NCBI GenBank assembly: GCA_041441915.1
Contig: JASDRS010000023.1
Span: 86,409 to 150,408 of the forward strand
Length of the DNA stretch: 64,000 nucleotides
DNA from: UBA10365 sp041441915
GTDB taxonomy: Bacteria; Pseudomonadota; Alphaproteobacteria; Rhodobacterales; Rhodobacteraceae
Reading direction: 5' to 3'
The notes beneath the pieces are model-generated. The model was not told the DNA's origin. It did no database searches and saw only the letters and a list, made by a program, of their open reading frames with translations. Positions 53,437 through 62,192 of the stretch are shown here, in pieces. Numbering within the stretch: position 1 is the stretch's first letter; each line of letters opens with the position of its first letter. A program made the position numbers and the translations under genes.

Positions 53437-54732
53437 CTACTCCGCTGCCATCGCGCCCATACGGCCCGTCTTATTTGCTTTTATTCTGTCTTCAATCTCT
53501 TCACGGAAATGCCGGACCAGACCTTGAATAGGCCAAGCCGCCGCGTCGCCCAGGGCGCAAATCGTATGGCCTTCGACCTGCTTGGTCACGGACAACAGCA
53601 TATCAATTTCTTCAATTTCAGCCTCACCGCGCACAAGGCGATCCATCACACGCATCATCCAGCCAGTGCCTTCGCGGCAGGGGGTGCATTGGCCACAGCT
53701 CTCATGTTTATAGAATTTGGACAGGCGCCAGATAGCTTTTATAACGTCAGTAGATTGGTCCATCACAATCACCGCCGCAGTGCCCAAACCCGAACGTTGC
53801 TCGCGCAGCCAATCAAAGTCCATGATGGCATCTTCACATTGTGCAGCATTAAGCATCGGCACCGAAGATCCACCCGGGATTACAGCTTTAATATTTTTCC
53901 AACCACCACGCACACCACCACAATGACGGTCAAGCAATTCACGCAACGGAATAGACATGGCCTCTTCTACTACGCACGGATTATTTACATGACCCGAGAT
54001 ACCAAATATCTTAGTCCCCACATTGTTGGGCCTCCCGAATGACGAAAACCAATTCGCGCCGCGCCGAAAAATAGTAGGCACAACCGCAATTGATTCCACA
54101 TTATTCACCGTGGTAGGGCAGCCATAGAGACCTGCGCCCGCTGGAAAAGGCGGCTTCATGCGTGGCATGCCTTTTTTGCCCTCAAGACTTTCGAGCAAAG
54201 CGGTTTCTTCGCCGCAGATATAGGCTCCGGCACCATGGTGCAAATAAAGGTCATAATCATAGCCAGAACCACAAGCATTTTTGCCCAAATAGCCAGCGTC
54301 ATAAGCTTCGTCGATCGCGGTTTGCAGCACTTCTTTTTCGCGAATATATTCACCACGAATATAGATATAACCTGCAACCGCACCCATGCCGACGCCTGCA
54401 ATTAAGCAACCTTCAATAAGGCTGTGGGGATCATGGCGCATAATTTCGCGGTCTTTGCAGGTGCCTGGCTCAGATTCGTCAGCATTTACAACAAGATAGC
54501 TTGGCCTACCATCTGAATCCTTGGGCATAAAAGACCATTTCAGTCCTGTCGGAAAGCCAGCGCCACCACGCCCTCTCAGCCCTGAGGCCTTAGTTTGTTC
54601 AACTATCCAATCGCGGCCATTTCTTATAAAGCCGGCTGTGCCGTTCCAATGGCCCCGCTTTTTCGCACCTGCAAGGCTGCGATCATGCATCCCGTAAAGA
54701 TTGGTAAAAATCCGGTCTTTATCTGCCAGCAT
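53437..54732 (-). CDS. nuoF: NADH-quinone oxidoreductase subunit F
   Basis: The 431-aa protein binds NADH and FMN (RGRGGAGFPTGLKWSFMP; CGEETALLESLEGK) and cluster N3 (ESCGQCTPCREGTGWM, then a later Cys in HTICALGDAAAW). It is the electron entry subunit with NuoE. It lies 9 bases after the DUF5337 gene. Confidence 0.97.
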   Translation of the reverse strand: MLADKDRIFTNLYGMHDRSLAGAKKRGHWNGTAGFIRNGRDWIVEQTKASGLRGRGGAGFPTGLKWSFMPKDSDGRPSYLVVNADESEPGTCKDREIMRHDPHSLIEGCLIAGVGMGAVAGYIYIRGEYIREKEVLQTAIDEAYDAGYLGKNACGSGYDYDLYLHHGAGAYICGEETALLESLEGKKGMPRMKPPFPAGAGLYGCPTTVNNVESIAVVPTIFRRGANWFSSFGRPNNVGTKIFGISGHVNNPCVVEEAMSIPLRELLDRHCGGVRGGWKNIKAVIPGGSSVPMLNAAQCEDAIMDFDWLREQRSGLGTAAVIVMDQSTDVIKAIWRLSKFYKHESCGQCTPCREGTGWMMRVMDRLVRGEAEIEEIDMLLSVTKQVEGHTICALGDAAAWPIQGLVRHFREEIEDRIKANKTGRMGAMAAE

Positions 54733-54741
54733 GTTGTGCCC

Positions 54742-55005
54742 TCAATTCGATCTGTGGTCGACGTTGCGTCGATGCCAAAGTCGCAATGTGATACTCAGTG
54801 CCCAAACAAAGGCTGCGATGGCCAGCATGTCGAACAAAAAGACAAATTGGGCGTTCCACCCAAGTAGCCCACCAAGCCATTGTGCCCCAAGCCACGAGAC
54901 CATAGTCGAAACCATAACAATCGTGACAAGCCGCGCTTGTGTAGCCAGAAAGTGGTCTTGGGTTTCGGTCATCATCATCTCAATTTTCCAAAATGGCGTT
55001 GTCAT
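54742..55005 (-). CDS. DUF5337-type small membrane protein in the nuo operon
   Basis: This 87-aa protein has two hydrophobic segments (VTIVMVSTMVSWLGAQWLGGLLG and FVFLFDMLAIAAFVWALSITL) ending in a basic tail (RLWHRRNVDHRSN). The WLGAQWLGG...FLFD pattern matches my recollection of DUF5337 proteins found between nuoE and nuoF in Rhodobacteraceae. The ATG at 55005 overlaps the nuoE stop by one base (TAATG); three further Met codons 9-11 residues in could also start it. It may be a lineage-specific accessory of complex I; the role is unknown. Confidence 0.75.
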   Translation of the reverse strand: MTTPFWKIEMMMTETQDHFLATQARLVTIVMVSTMVSWLGAQWLGGLLGWNAQFVFLFDMLAIAAFVWALSITLRLWHRRNVDHRSN

Positions 55006-55859
55006 TATTCAGCTTCAGAATTTCTGGTCTTGGCACGTGGTTTGACGGCTGGTTTATCAGCAGCCACTTTAGATTTTGCGACGGCTTGCAAAACTTTGGC
55101 TGGTGCCTTTGCGGCAGCGCCTTTTTTAGTTGCAGCTATTTTTTTTGCACTGCCCGCAATCCAAGGGGTCAAAAGAAGCACTTCAGTTCCATCAATCCGC
55201 TTAATCGTATCGCTCAAGCTTACGGCTAAAGCGACTGAACCATTATATTGGCCACCGCCTTTTGAAAAGCCTTCTAAGCTCGTCAAGCCTGATTTTGGCT
55301 CTGACGAAAACCGGCCGTTTTGGGGTCCTGGCAAAGGGACTTTGCCTTCCGAAAACTGGCGGACCAAATCACGCAAGATAGAAGGCGTCAGGTCTTCATA
55401 ATAATCTTTGCCAATTTGCGCCATCGGCGCATTGGTACAAGATCCGAGACATTCGACCTCTTCCCAAGAAAACTTACCATCCGCCGAGGGCACACGGGGT
55501 TTTTGCGAGATAAGCTCTTGGCAAACTTCAATCAGCGCTTCGGCACCGCAAATCATGCAAGACGTCGTGCCACAAATTTGAATATGCGCCACCGAACCAA
55601 CGGGGGCCAATTGAAACATAAAATAAAAGGTAGCAACTTCTAGCCCACGAATATAGGCCATGCCCAGCATATTTGACACATATTCGATAGCAGGACGAGT
55701 CAACCAACCATGTTGCTCTTGGGCGCGCCACAAAAGAGGAATAATAGCAGAGGCTTGGCGATCCTTAGGGTATTTGGTTACTTGTGCATTGGCCCAAGCC
55801 AAATTCTCTGGAGTGAATTCAAACCTCTCTGGCTGAACAGGGTGAAGGCGGCGATACAT
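55005..55859 (-). CDS. nuoE: NADH-quinone oxidoreductase subunit E with long Ala/Lys-rich tail
   Basis: Residues 1 to about 200 form the thioredoxin-like NuoE with the N1a [2Fe-2S] ligands in CGTTSCMICG and ECLGSCTNAP. The last 55-60 residues (from SAKKIAATKKGAAAKAPAKV) are an Ala/Lys repeat resembling a histone-H1-like linker. NuoE of E. coli is 166 aa; Rhodobacter capsulatus NuoE is also extended. The tail is disordered in appearance; its role is unknown. The start overlaps the nuoD stop by one base. Confidence 0.95.
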   Translation of the reverse strand: MYRRLHPVQPERFEFTPENLAWANAQVTKYPKDRQASAIIPLLWRAQEQHGWLTRPAIEYVSNMLGMAYIRGLEVATFYFMFQLAPVGSVAHIQICGTTSCMICGAEALIEVCQELISQKPRVPSADGKFSWEEVECLGSCTNAPMAQIGKDYYEDLTPSILRDLVRQFSEGKVPLPGPQNGRFSSEPKSGLTSLEGFSKGGGQYNGSVALAVSLSDTIKRIDGTEVLLLTPWIAGSAKKIAATKKGAAAKAPAKVLQAVAKSKVAADKPAVKPRAKTRNSEAE

Positions 55860-57070
55860 TAGCGGTCAATCTCCCCAAACACGACGTCCATCGTGCCTAT
55901 AATAGCCGAAACATCAGCCAACTGATGGCCTTTGCACATAAAATCAATAGCTTGCAGATGTAAAAAGCCTGGCGCGCGCAGCTTGACCCGGTAAGGTTTA
56001 TTGCTGCCGTCCGCCACCAAATAAACACCAAACTCACCTTTTGGTGCTTCGACCGCGGCGTAAACTTCGCCCGCTGGCACGCGGAAACCCTCAGTATAAA
56101 GTTTAAAATGGTGAATCAAAGCCTCCATCGAGGTTTTCATTTCGCCACGTTTGGGCGGTGCAATCTTCCCACGAGCCAAAACATCACCCTTTTCAACGCG
56201 CAATTTAGCCAAGGCTTGGCGAATGATATGAGTGGACTGCCGCATTTCTTCCATGCGGCACAGATAGCGATCATAGCAGTCACCATTTACCCCTACGGGA
56301 ATTTCAAATTCAAACTCGTCATAGCATTCATAGGGCTGGGCGCGGCGCAGGTCCCAAGCCATGCCAGAGCCACGCACCATAACGCCTGAAAAGCCCCAAG
56401 TTTGCACGTCTTCTTCGGTGATTACACCTATATCAACATTACGTTGCTTAAAGATGCGATTTTCGGTCAAAAGCCCTTCGATATCATCCAGCACGCTGGG
56501 GAATTCTTGCGCCCAAATGTCGATGTCTTCGATCAGCTTATCGGTCAGATCACTGTGCACGCCACCGGGACGGAAATAGGCCGCATGCAGTCGTGCACCC
56601 GAGGCGCGCTCGTAAAACACCATCAGCTTTTCGCGCTCTTCAAAGCCCCAAAGCGGCGGGGTCAAAGCCCCCACATCCATCGCTTGGGTAGTCACATTTA
56701 ACAAATGACTCAAAACGCGCCCTATTTCGCAGTAAAGCACGCGAATAAGGCTGGCGCGACGCGGCACTTTAGTTCCGGTCAGCTGTTCAATCGCCAAGCA
56801 CCAAGCATGCTCTTGGTTCATGGGCGCCACATAGTCGAGCCGGTCAAAATAGGGTAAATTTTGCAGATAGGTGCGGCTTTCCATCAGTTTTTCAGTGCCA
56901 CGGTGCAAGAGACCAATATGGGGATCGCAGCGTTCAACAATCTCACCATCAAGTTCCAAAACCAAACGCAATACACCATGGGCCGCAGGATGCTGTGGGC
57001 CAAAGTTAATGTTAAAATTGCGTATCTTTTGCTCGCCAGTCAAGGCATCGTCAAACTTGCCGTCCATCAT
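55859..57070 (-). CDS. nuoD: NADH-quinone oxidoreductase subunit D
   Basis: The 403-aa protein contains FGPQHPAAHGVLRLVLELDGE, HIGLLHRGTEKLME, YFDRLDYVAPMNQEHA and ends DVVFGEIDR. It forms the quinone site with NuoB near cluster N2. NuoC and NuoD are separate genes, unlike the E. coli fusion. It overlaps nuoC by four bases. Confidence 0.97.
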   Translation of the reverse strand: MMDGKFDDALTGEQKIRNFNINFGPQHPAAHGVLRLVLELDGEIVERCDPHIGLLHRGTEKLMESRTYLQNLPYFDRLDYVAPMNQEHAWCLAIEQLTGTKVPRRASLIRVLYCEIGRVLSHLLNVTTQAMDVGALTPPLWGFEEREKLMVFYERASGARLHAAYFRPGGVHSDLTDKLIEDIDIWAQEFPSVLDDIEGLLTENRIFKQRNVDIGVITEEDVQTWGFSGVMVRGSGMAWDLRRAQPYECYDEFEFEIPVGVNGDCYDRYLCRMEEMRQSTHIIRQALAKLRVEKGDVLARGKIAPPKRGEMKTSMEALIHHFKLYTEGFRVPAGEVYAAVEAPKGEFGVYLVADGSNKPYRVKLRAPGFLHLQAIDFMCKGHQLADVSAIIGTMDVVFGEIDR

Positions 57071-57675
57071 GACTGGGCCTTTGCCTTGTCATCACTGGGA
57101 CGTATATATTCTGCCCCCTCCCAAGGAGACATAAAATCAAATTGGCGGTATTCTTGAACCAAGGAAATAGGCTCATAAATCACGCGCTTTTGCGCTCCAT
57201 CATAGCGCACTTCGGTATAGCCCGAGGTCGGGAAATCGCGGCGCAGCGGGTGGCCACGAAAGCCATAGTCGGTCAAAATGCGCCGCAAGTCTGGATGACC
57301 CGAGAACAATATGCCAAACATATCAAAAATTTCGCGCTCAAACCAATTAGCCGCCGGATAAATAGCGGTGAGCGAGGCCAGAACTTGGTCTTCGCGCAAT
57401 GCCAATTTTAAACGAATGCGGTGGTTTTGATACATTGACAAAAAGTGATAAACTACATCAAAACGGGCCGCGCGTTCAGGATGATCTACGGCAGTAATAT
57501 CTACCAAGTTTGTGAAGCGACAAGCCGCGTCAATCTTCAAAAATTCCACTAAAGTCGCAATATGGCTTGGGGCAACGGTTAAGGTCAATTCACCATTAGC
57601 CACATCTCTCGACACCACAGCATCAGGACGCTTAAGGGTGATATGGACAGCAAGCTCTTGTAAAGACTCAGACAT
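57067..57675 (-). CDS. nuoC: NADH-quinone oxidoreductase subunit C
   Basis: The 202-aa protein has the 30-kDa subunit signature ERE-IFDMFGILFSGHPDLRRILTDYGFRGHPLRRDFP and YEPISLVQEYRQFDFMSPWEG near the end. It sits in the peripheral arm beside NuoD. It lies 11 bases after nuoB. Confidence 0.97.
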   Translation of the reverse strand: MSESLQELAVHITLKRPDAVVSRDVANGELTLTVAPSHIATLVEFLKIDAACRFTNLVDITAVDHPERAARFDVVYHFLSMYQNHRIRLKLALREDQVLASLTAIYPAANWFEREIFDMFGILFSGHPDLRRILTDYGFRGHPLRRDFPTSGYTEVRYDGAQKRVIYEPISLVQEYRQFDFMSPWEGAEYIRPSDDKAKAQS

Positions 57676-57686
57676 TTTACTCCCTC

Positions 57687-58220
57687 CTAGCGGGTGATCG
57701 TGCCAGTACGGCGGATTTTGCGCTGCAGTTGTAAAATGCCATAGAGCAGCGCCTCTGCAGTGGGGGGGCAGCCTGGCACATAGATATCAACCGGTACAAT
57801 ACGATCACAGCCACGTACAACCGAATAGCTATAGTGGTAATAGCCACCGCCATTAGCGCACGACCCCATCGATATTACATAGCGTGGCTCTGGCATTTGA
57901 TCATATACTTTGCGCAGCGCGGGCGCCATCTTGTTTGTCAGAGTTCCTGCAACAATCATCAAATCCGACTGGCGCGGGCTGGCACGCGGCGCCGTACCAA
58001 AACGTTCCAAATCATAACGCGGCATCGAAGTATGCATCATTTCAACCGCACAGCAGGCTAGACCAAAGGTCATCCAGTGTAAGCTGCCTGTACGGGCCCA
58101 ATTGATAATATCTTCTGTCGATGTCAGCAAAAAACCTTTATCTTGCAATTTTGAATTCAGCGCCTGAGCCGAGATTTCAGAATCATGACTTGCCGTATTG
58201 GCTCCCAGAATCACGCCCAT
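57687..58220 (-). CDS. nuoB: NADH-quinone oxidoreductase subunit B
   Basis: The 177-aa protein carries the N2 cluster ligands (GLACCAVEMMH, GSCANGGGYYHYSYS, VPGCPPTAEALL). I use the ATG at 58220 (MGVILGANTASH), which lies 10 bases inside nuoA; an alternative frame start at 58241 adds MEKGGLR. Confidence 0.97.
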   Translation of the reverse strand: MGVILGANTASHDSEISAQALNSKLQDKGFLLTSTEDIINWARTGSLHWMTFGLACCAVEMMHTSMPRYDLERFGTAPRASPRQSDLMIVAGTLTNKMAPALRKVYDQMPEPRYVISMGSCANGGGYYHYSYSVVRGCDRIVPVDIYVPGCPPTAEALLYGILQLQRKIRRTGTITR

Positions 58221-58576
58221 TCTAAGGCCCCCTTTTTCCACTCATAGGCAAAGCCAACGGTCAGAACGCCCAAAAATACTATCATCGACCAAAAGCCAAC
58301 CATCGAAATTTCACCAAAGGCCACGGCCCAAGGGAACAAAAACGCGATCTCTAGGTCGAAAATTATGAACAAAATCGACACCAAATAAAAGCGTACGTCA
58401 AATTTCATGCGCGCATCATCAAAGGCGTTAAAGCCACACTCATAGGCAGAAACCTTTTCCGGATCAGGATTTTGCACCGCCAAAACCACTGCGGCCAACA
58501 ACAAAACCAGCCCAAGCCCAATAGCAATAACCAGAAAAATCAAGATTGGGAGGTAGTTAACTAGAAGTTGATCCAA
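58211..58576 (-). CDS. nuoA: NADH-quinone oxidoreductase subunit A, TTG start
   Basis: The 121-aa three-helix subunit contains YLPILIFLVIAIGLGLVLLL, DPEKVSAYECGFNAFDDARMKFDVRFYLVSILFIIFDLEIAFLFPW. I place the start at TTG 58576 because AAGGAG lies six bases before it and the resulting length is standard; a TTG 18 bases upstream would lie before that RBS. It opens the nuo operon, whose promoter must lie in 58577-58780. An inverted repeat CGGTC-AACC-GACCG is at 58653-58666. Confidence 0.93.
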   Translation of the reverse strand: MDQLLVNYLPILIFLVIAIGLGLVLLLAAVVLAVQNPDPEKVSAYECGFNAFDDARMKFDVRFYLVSILFIIFDLEIAFLFPWAVAFGEISMVGFWSMIVFLGVLTVGFAYEWKKGALEWA

Positions 58577-58780
58577 AAGAGGCTCCTTCGGCAATGGATG
58601 AGCAGCACATATAGCGGTTCTTTCGAGCGATGTTTACTCTGCCCATTTTGCGCGGTCAACCGACCGTGTGTTTAAAAATGGGCCATGGGCAAATTTTTCA
58701 ATAATTTCGCATAGTTCATAAACAAAATGATTACACGTTACACAAGACATCTATTTAAAATGTATCATCGTTTTACACTG

Positions 58781-60010
58781 CTAATCAACGTTGATCAAAC
58801 CTACCTCTGCATCAGGCCCAGATTGGCTGATCGACAAAATTTCAGCCCTCAGAATTCGTGCGATCAGCACACAGTCATCGGGGCTAAAACTCAGGGGCAA
58901 CCGCATATCAAAAAGCCCCTGCAAAATTAGATCTGTCTTCGGTAGGGGCGCGCCTTTAGTAAACTTCCAATGATCATAGCGTGACGTGAAGCCTAAGGGC
59001 TCTTCTGCCCCAAACCATTTCAAATCAACACCGCGTTTAGCAGCGCGCGCCACCAGACTTTGTAAACGTGGGCTGTCCCAATCCATAATCAAAAATTGAA
59101 AAGAAGAGCCAGTAAAATTCTCGCCCGCCGCACGCTTGGTCAAGGCCAGGCCAGGCGTGTCACTTAACCCCTGAGCCAACGTGTCATAAAGCACCCGCCA
59201 GCGCGCTACCCGTTCAGGCAACACTGACAGTTGCGGACGCAAAATGGCCGCACGCAAATTATCCATTCTTGATGACATATTAGGTGTCTCAAGCTTTAGA
59301 TTAGCAAAAATCTCAGACTTGGGTGCGGCCAAATGGCGATCATAAAGCATATAGCTACCAGACAGCAAAATGGCGCGCGCCATCGCTTCATCATCATCCG
59401 AGATCAAAAGGCCACCTTCGCCGGAATTAATATGTTTATAGGTCTGTGTTGAATAGCAACTCATCACCCCATGGCGCCCCGAGGGCAGGCCGTTCCAATG
59501 CGCGCCCATCGTATGGGCACAATCTTCAATCACCCGCACGCCATGTGTGTTACAAAGCGACATCAGGCGATCCATATCGCAGATATGCCCCCTCATGTGC
59601 GACAAGAGCAAAGTCTTTGCATCGCTTTGGACGATTTTTAAGGCCAGATCATCAAAATCAATGGTCAGATTTTTGGTCACTTCGACAAAAATTGTTTTAG
59701 CCCCCACGGCAGTAATAGCGCCAGGAACCGGGGGCAGTGTAAAGCCATTGGACAGCACAAAATCACCACGCCCAACACCAATAGCGCGCAAGGCCACCCG
59801 CATGGCTGCGCCACCCGAGGCCAGTGCCAAACAATATCTCGACCCAGTCAGCTGTGCAAACTCTTGTTCGAGCAAGGCCGCTTCCGCAGTTTCGCCAGCC
59901 ACCACATTATAACGATGCAAACGACCGTGGCCCAGTACATGAGCTGCCGCTTCTAGCGCCTGCTGCGGAAGTGGTTCTTGTTGGGTGAAGTTGCCTTTAA
60001 AAACGTCCAT
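58781..60010 (-). CDS. DegT/DnrJ/EryC1/StrS-type PLP aminotransferase
   Basis: The 409-aa protein has the fold of sugar aminotransferases: ASGGAAMRVALRAIGVGRGD (substrate/PLP loop), VIEDCAHTMGAHWNG (PLP Asp) and the PLP lysine Lys192 in STQTYKHINSGEGGLL. These enzymes usually aminate nucleotide keto-sugars for polysaccharide or secondary-metabolite sugars. No nucleotide-sugar partner other than glmU/glmS nearby is seen. The gene is 21 bases downstream of gph on the same strand and 200 bases upstream of the nuo start, possibly cotranscribed with gph. Confidence 0.85.
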   Translation of the reverse strand: MDVFKGNFTQQEPLPQQALEAAAHVLGHGRLHRYNVVAGETAEAALLEQEFAQLTGSRYCLALASGGAAMRVALRAIGVGRGDFVLSNGFTLPPVPGAITAVGAKTIFVEVTKNLTIDFDDLALKIVQSDAKTLLLSHMRGHICDMDRLMSLCNTHGVRVIEDCAHTMGAHWNGLPSGRHGVMSCYSTQTYKHINSGEGGLLISDDDEAMARAILLSGSYMLYDRHLAAPKSEIFANLKLETPNMSSRMDNLRAAILRPQLSVLPERVARWRVLYDTLAQGLSDTPGLALTKRAAGENFTGSSFQFLIMDWDSPRLQSLVARAAKRGVDLKWFGAEEPLGFTSRYDHWKFTKGAPLPKTDLILQGLFDMRLPLSFSPDDCVLIARILRAEILSISQSGPDAEVGLINVD

Positions 60011-60031
60011 TCTATCCCCTTCAGGTTTAAA

Positions 60032-60724
60032 CTAGCGCAGCTTTTGGCTAGACAAAAGTCGATCAGTCAAATCTGGCAATTCATCATAATGCATCAAGAG
60101 CGCGTCAGGTTCCAGACGTGAAAGGCCCAACCCTTCGGGACCAAATCCCACAAGAACACTAGCCACATTGCAAGCGCGTGCAGTATCGTGGTCAGTTTTT
60201 GTATCGCCAACCAAAAAAGACTGCGCCACTGCCCCCCCGGCATCACGCACAGCGGCGAAGTAAGGCGCAGGGTCTGGCTTTCGAGTGGATAACGTGTCAG
60301 CGCCAATCAAAGCGTCAAATAGATCTATCACACCTAACGAGCGCACCAGTTTACGAGCCAGATCTTCGGGCTTATTAGTACAAATTGCGGTTTTAAAGCC
60401 ACGGTAGCGCAGATTTTGTATGGCTTCAGCCACTTTGGGATATAGTTTGGTATGCACATCGATGGCCTGATCATAAGCTTTGAGCAAAATCGAATACTGC
60501 TCGTCGATAAGCGTCTCGGTCACGCCGTTTGGCTCCATAACGCGCTGGAACCCTACTCTCAACATAGTCCTCCCACCTTGATAGCCCAAAGGACCATCTG
60601 CCAGCGGGTCAAGCAAATCATCATGGCCCAGCGCGCGAAAACAATAATTGGCCGAGGCAATCAGATCTTTGCTGGTATCGGCCAATGTGCCGTCTAAGTC
60701 AAAAACCACTGTTCCAAACGTCAT
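60032..60724 (-). CDS. gph: Phosphoglycolate phosphatase-like HAD hydrolase
   Basis: The 230-aa HAD protein has motif I VFDLDGTLADT, motif II ICTNKP, the lysine RKPDPAPY and motif III LVGDTKTDHDTA, in the order of Gph, which removes the phosphate of 2-phosphoglycolate. Some relatives act on other phosphates. I start at MTFGTVVF (60724), with AGGGGG upstream. It is divergent from glmU, with about 100 bases between them for both promoters. Confidence 0.87.
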   Translation of the reverse strand: MTFGTVVFDLDGTLADTSKDLIASANYCFRALGHDDLLDPLADGPLGYQGGRTMLRVGFQRVMEPNGVTETLIDEQYSILLKAYDQAIDVHTKLYPKVAEAIQNLRYRGFKTAICTNKPEDLARKLVRSLGVIDLFDALIGADTLSTRKPDPAPYFAAVRDAGGAVAQSFLVGDTKTDHDTARACNVASVLVGFGPEGLGLSRLEPDALLMHYDELPDLTDRLLSSQKLR

Positions 60725-60827
60725 ATCAGCCCCCTTTGTCATAATTTGTAAGAACCTGTGATGACTTGCGCCTTGCGGCCCGTGTATAGGGAGTTAAAAC
60801 GAGATGAGCCTAAAGGAAAGCAAAACA

Positions 60828-62189
60828 ATGTCAGATACTGCAGATCTCTCACTCATCGTGCTGGCGGCAGGCCAAGGCACGCGTATGAATTCTGATCTGC
60901 CTAAGGTGCTACATAAAGTAGGCGCGGCACCGCTGTTGCACCATGCGCTTTCAGCGGGCCGTAGCATAGCGCCAAGCAGGATCGTTGTAGTAACAGGCCA
61001 TGGTAGTGCTGCCGTAGGCAAGGCAGCACAGGATTTTGACCCCGAAATCTTGTTGGTCGAACAATCTGAACGAAAAGGCACGGCCCATGCAGTTGCATGC
61101 GCTGCAGAGGTTTTGACCCAAGCCACGGGCAATGCTTTGGTGCTTTATGGCGATACTCCTTTTGTGAGCAGCAATACGCTTTTGGCCATGCGTGATGCAG
61201 CGATACACTGTGATATTGTGGTCTTGGGCTTTGAAACCCCGTATCCAGGCCACTATGGGCGGCTGATCACTTCGGGTGATCGCTTAGAGGCTATAGTTGA
61301 ATATAAAGATGCAAGCCCCGCCCAGCGCGCCATTAACTTATGTAATTCAGGCGTGATCTATGCGGGTAAAGCGACGTTGTTTGATTTGATTTCACAGATT
61401 GGCTGCGACAATGAGGCGGGCGAATTTTACCTGACCGACATCGTCAAGTTGGCTAATGACGTCGGAAAATCTGCAGGCTTTGTTATTTGCGACGCTTTTG
61501 AAACCCAAGGCATCAACACTCGCGCCGAGTTGGCCATGGCCGAAGCCAGCTTTCAAAAACGCGCACGGCATGGGGCGTTAGACAATGGCGTTACACTGAC
61601 TGCGCCCGAAACAGTTTATTTCGCGCTTGATACCTTTATTGGCCGCGACACGGTTGTAGGGCCTCATGTGATTTTTGGCCCCAATGTCACCGTCGAATCC
61701 GAAGTCGAGATTAAAGGCTTTTGTCATCTGGAAGGCTGCCATATTTCACGCGGGGGGCAGGTTGGACCTTTTGCACGTTTACGCCCAGGCGCAGAACTAG
61801 CCGACGATGTGCACATAGGTAATTTTGTCGAGATTAAAAACGCTATTTTGGACGAAGGTGTGAAAGTTGGACATCTGACATATTTGGGTGACGCCCATGT
61901 GGGCGAATTCACCAATATTGGCGCAGGAACTATAACGTGTAATTATGACGGGGTGAACAAACATCGCACCACAATTGGTGCGCGCGCCTTTATTGGGTCA
62001 AATACAATGTTGGTGGCCCCTGTGCGCGTAGGCGATGATACGATGACTGGATCGGGGTCGGTCATCACCAAAGAGGTTGCTGATCAGGCCTTGGCTTTGG
62101 GGCGAGCAGTTCAAATCAACAAGCCTGGGCTTGCGGTTAAATTGATGCAACTTTATCGCGCCGCAAAGGCTGCGCGTTTGAAAGGATAG
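60828..62189 (+). CDS. glmU: Bifunctional UDP-N-acetylglucosamine pyrophosphorylase/glucosamine-1-P acetyltransferase
   Basis: The 453-aa protein joins a nucleotidyltransferase domain (LSLIVLAAGQGTRMNSDLPKVLHKVG; YGDTPF) to a left-handed beta-helix acetyltransferase (from about residue 240; GPFARLRPGAELADDVHIGNFVEIKNA; NIGAGTITCNYDGVNKH). It makes UDP-GlcNAc for peptidoglycan and lipid A. The ATG at 60828 has AAAGGAA about 10 bases upstream; an ATG eight codons earlier is possible. glmS follows after 3 bases, so the two steps of the pathway are in one operon. Confidence 0.96.
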   Translation: MSDTADLSLIVLAAGQGTRMNSDLPKVLHKVGAAPLLHHALSAGRSIAPSRIVVVTGHGSAAVGKAAQDFDPEILLVEQSERKGTAHAVACAAEVLTQATGNALVLYGDTPFVSSNTLLAMRDAAIHCDIVVLGFETPYPGHYGRLITSGDRLEAIVEYKDASPAQRAINLCNSGVIYAGKATLFDLISQIGCDNEAGEFYLTDIVKLANDVGKSAGFVICDAFETQGINTRAELAMAEASFQKRARHGALDNGVTLTAPETVYFALDTFIGRDTVVGPHVIFGPNVTVESEVEIKGFCHLEGCHISRGGQVGPFARLRPGAELADDVHIGNFVEIKNAILDEGVKVGHLTYLGDAHVGEFTNIGAGTITCNYDGVNKHRTTIGARAFIGSNTMLVAPVRVGDDTMTGSGSVITKEVADQALALGRAVQINKPGLAVKLMQLYRAAKAARLKG

Positions 62190-62192
62190 ATC

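Noticed and set aside
58653..58666. CGGTC-AACC-GACCG hairpin as terminator of the DegT-type gene
   Set aside because: It lies about 115 bases past the stop without a T-run; it may equally be part of the nuo promoter region.
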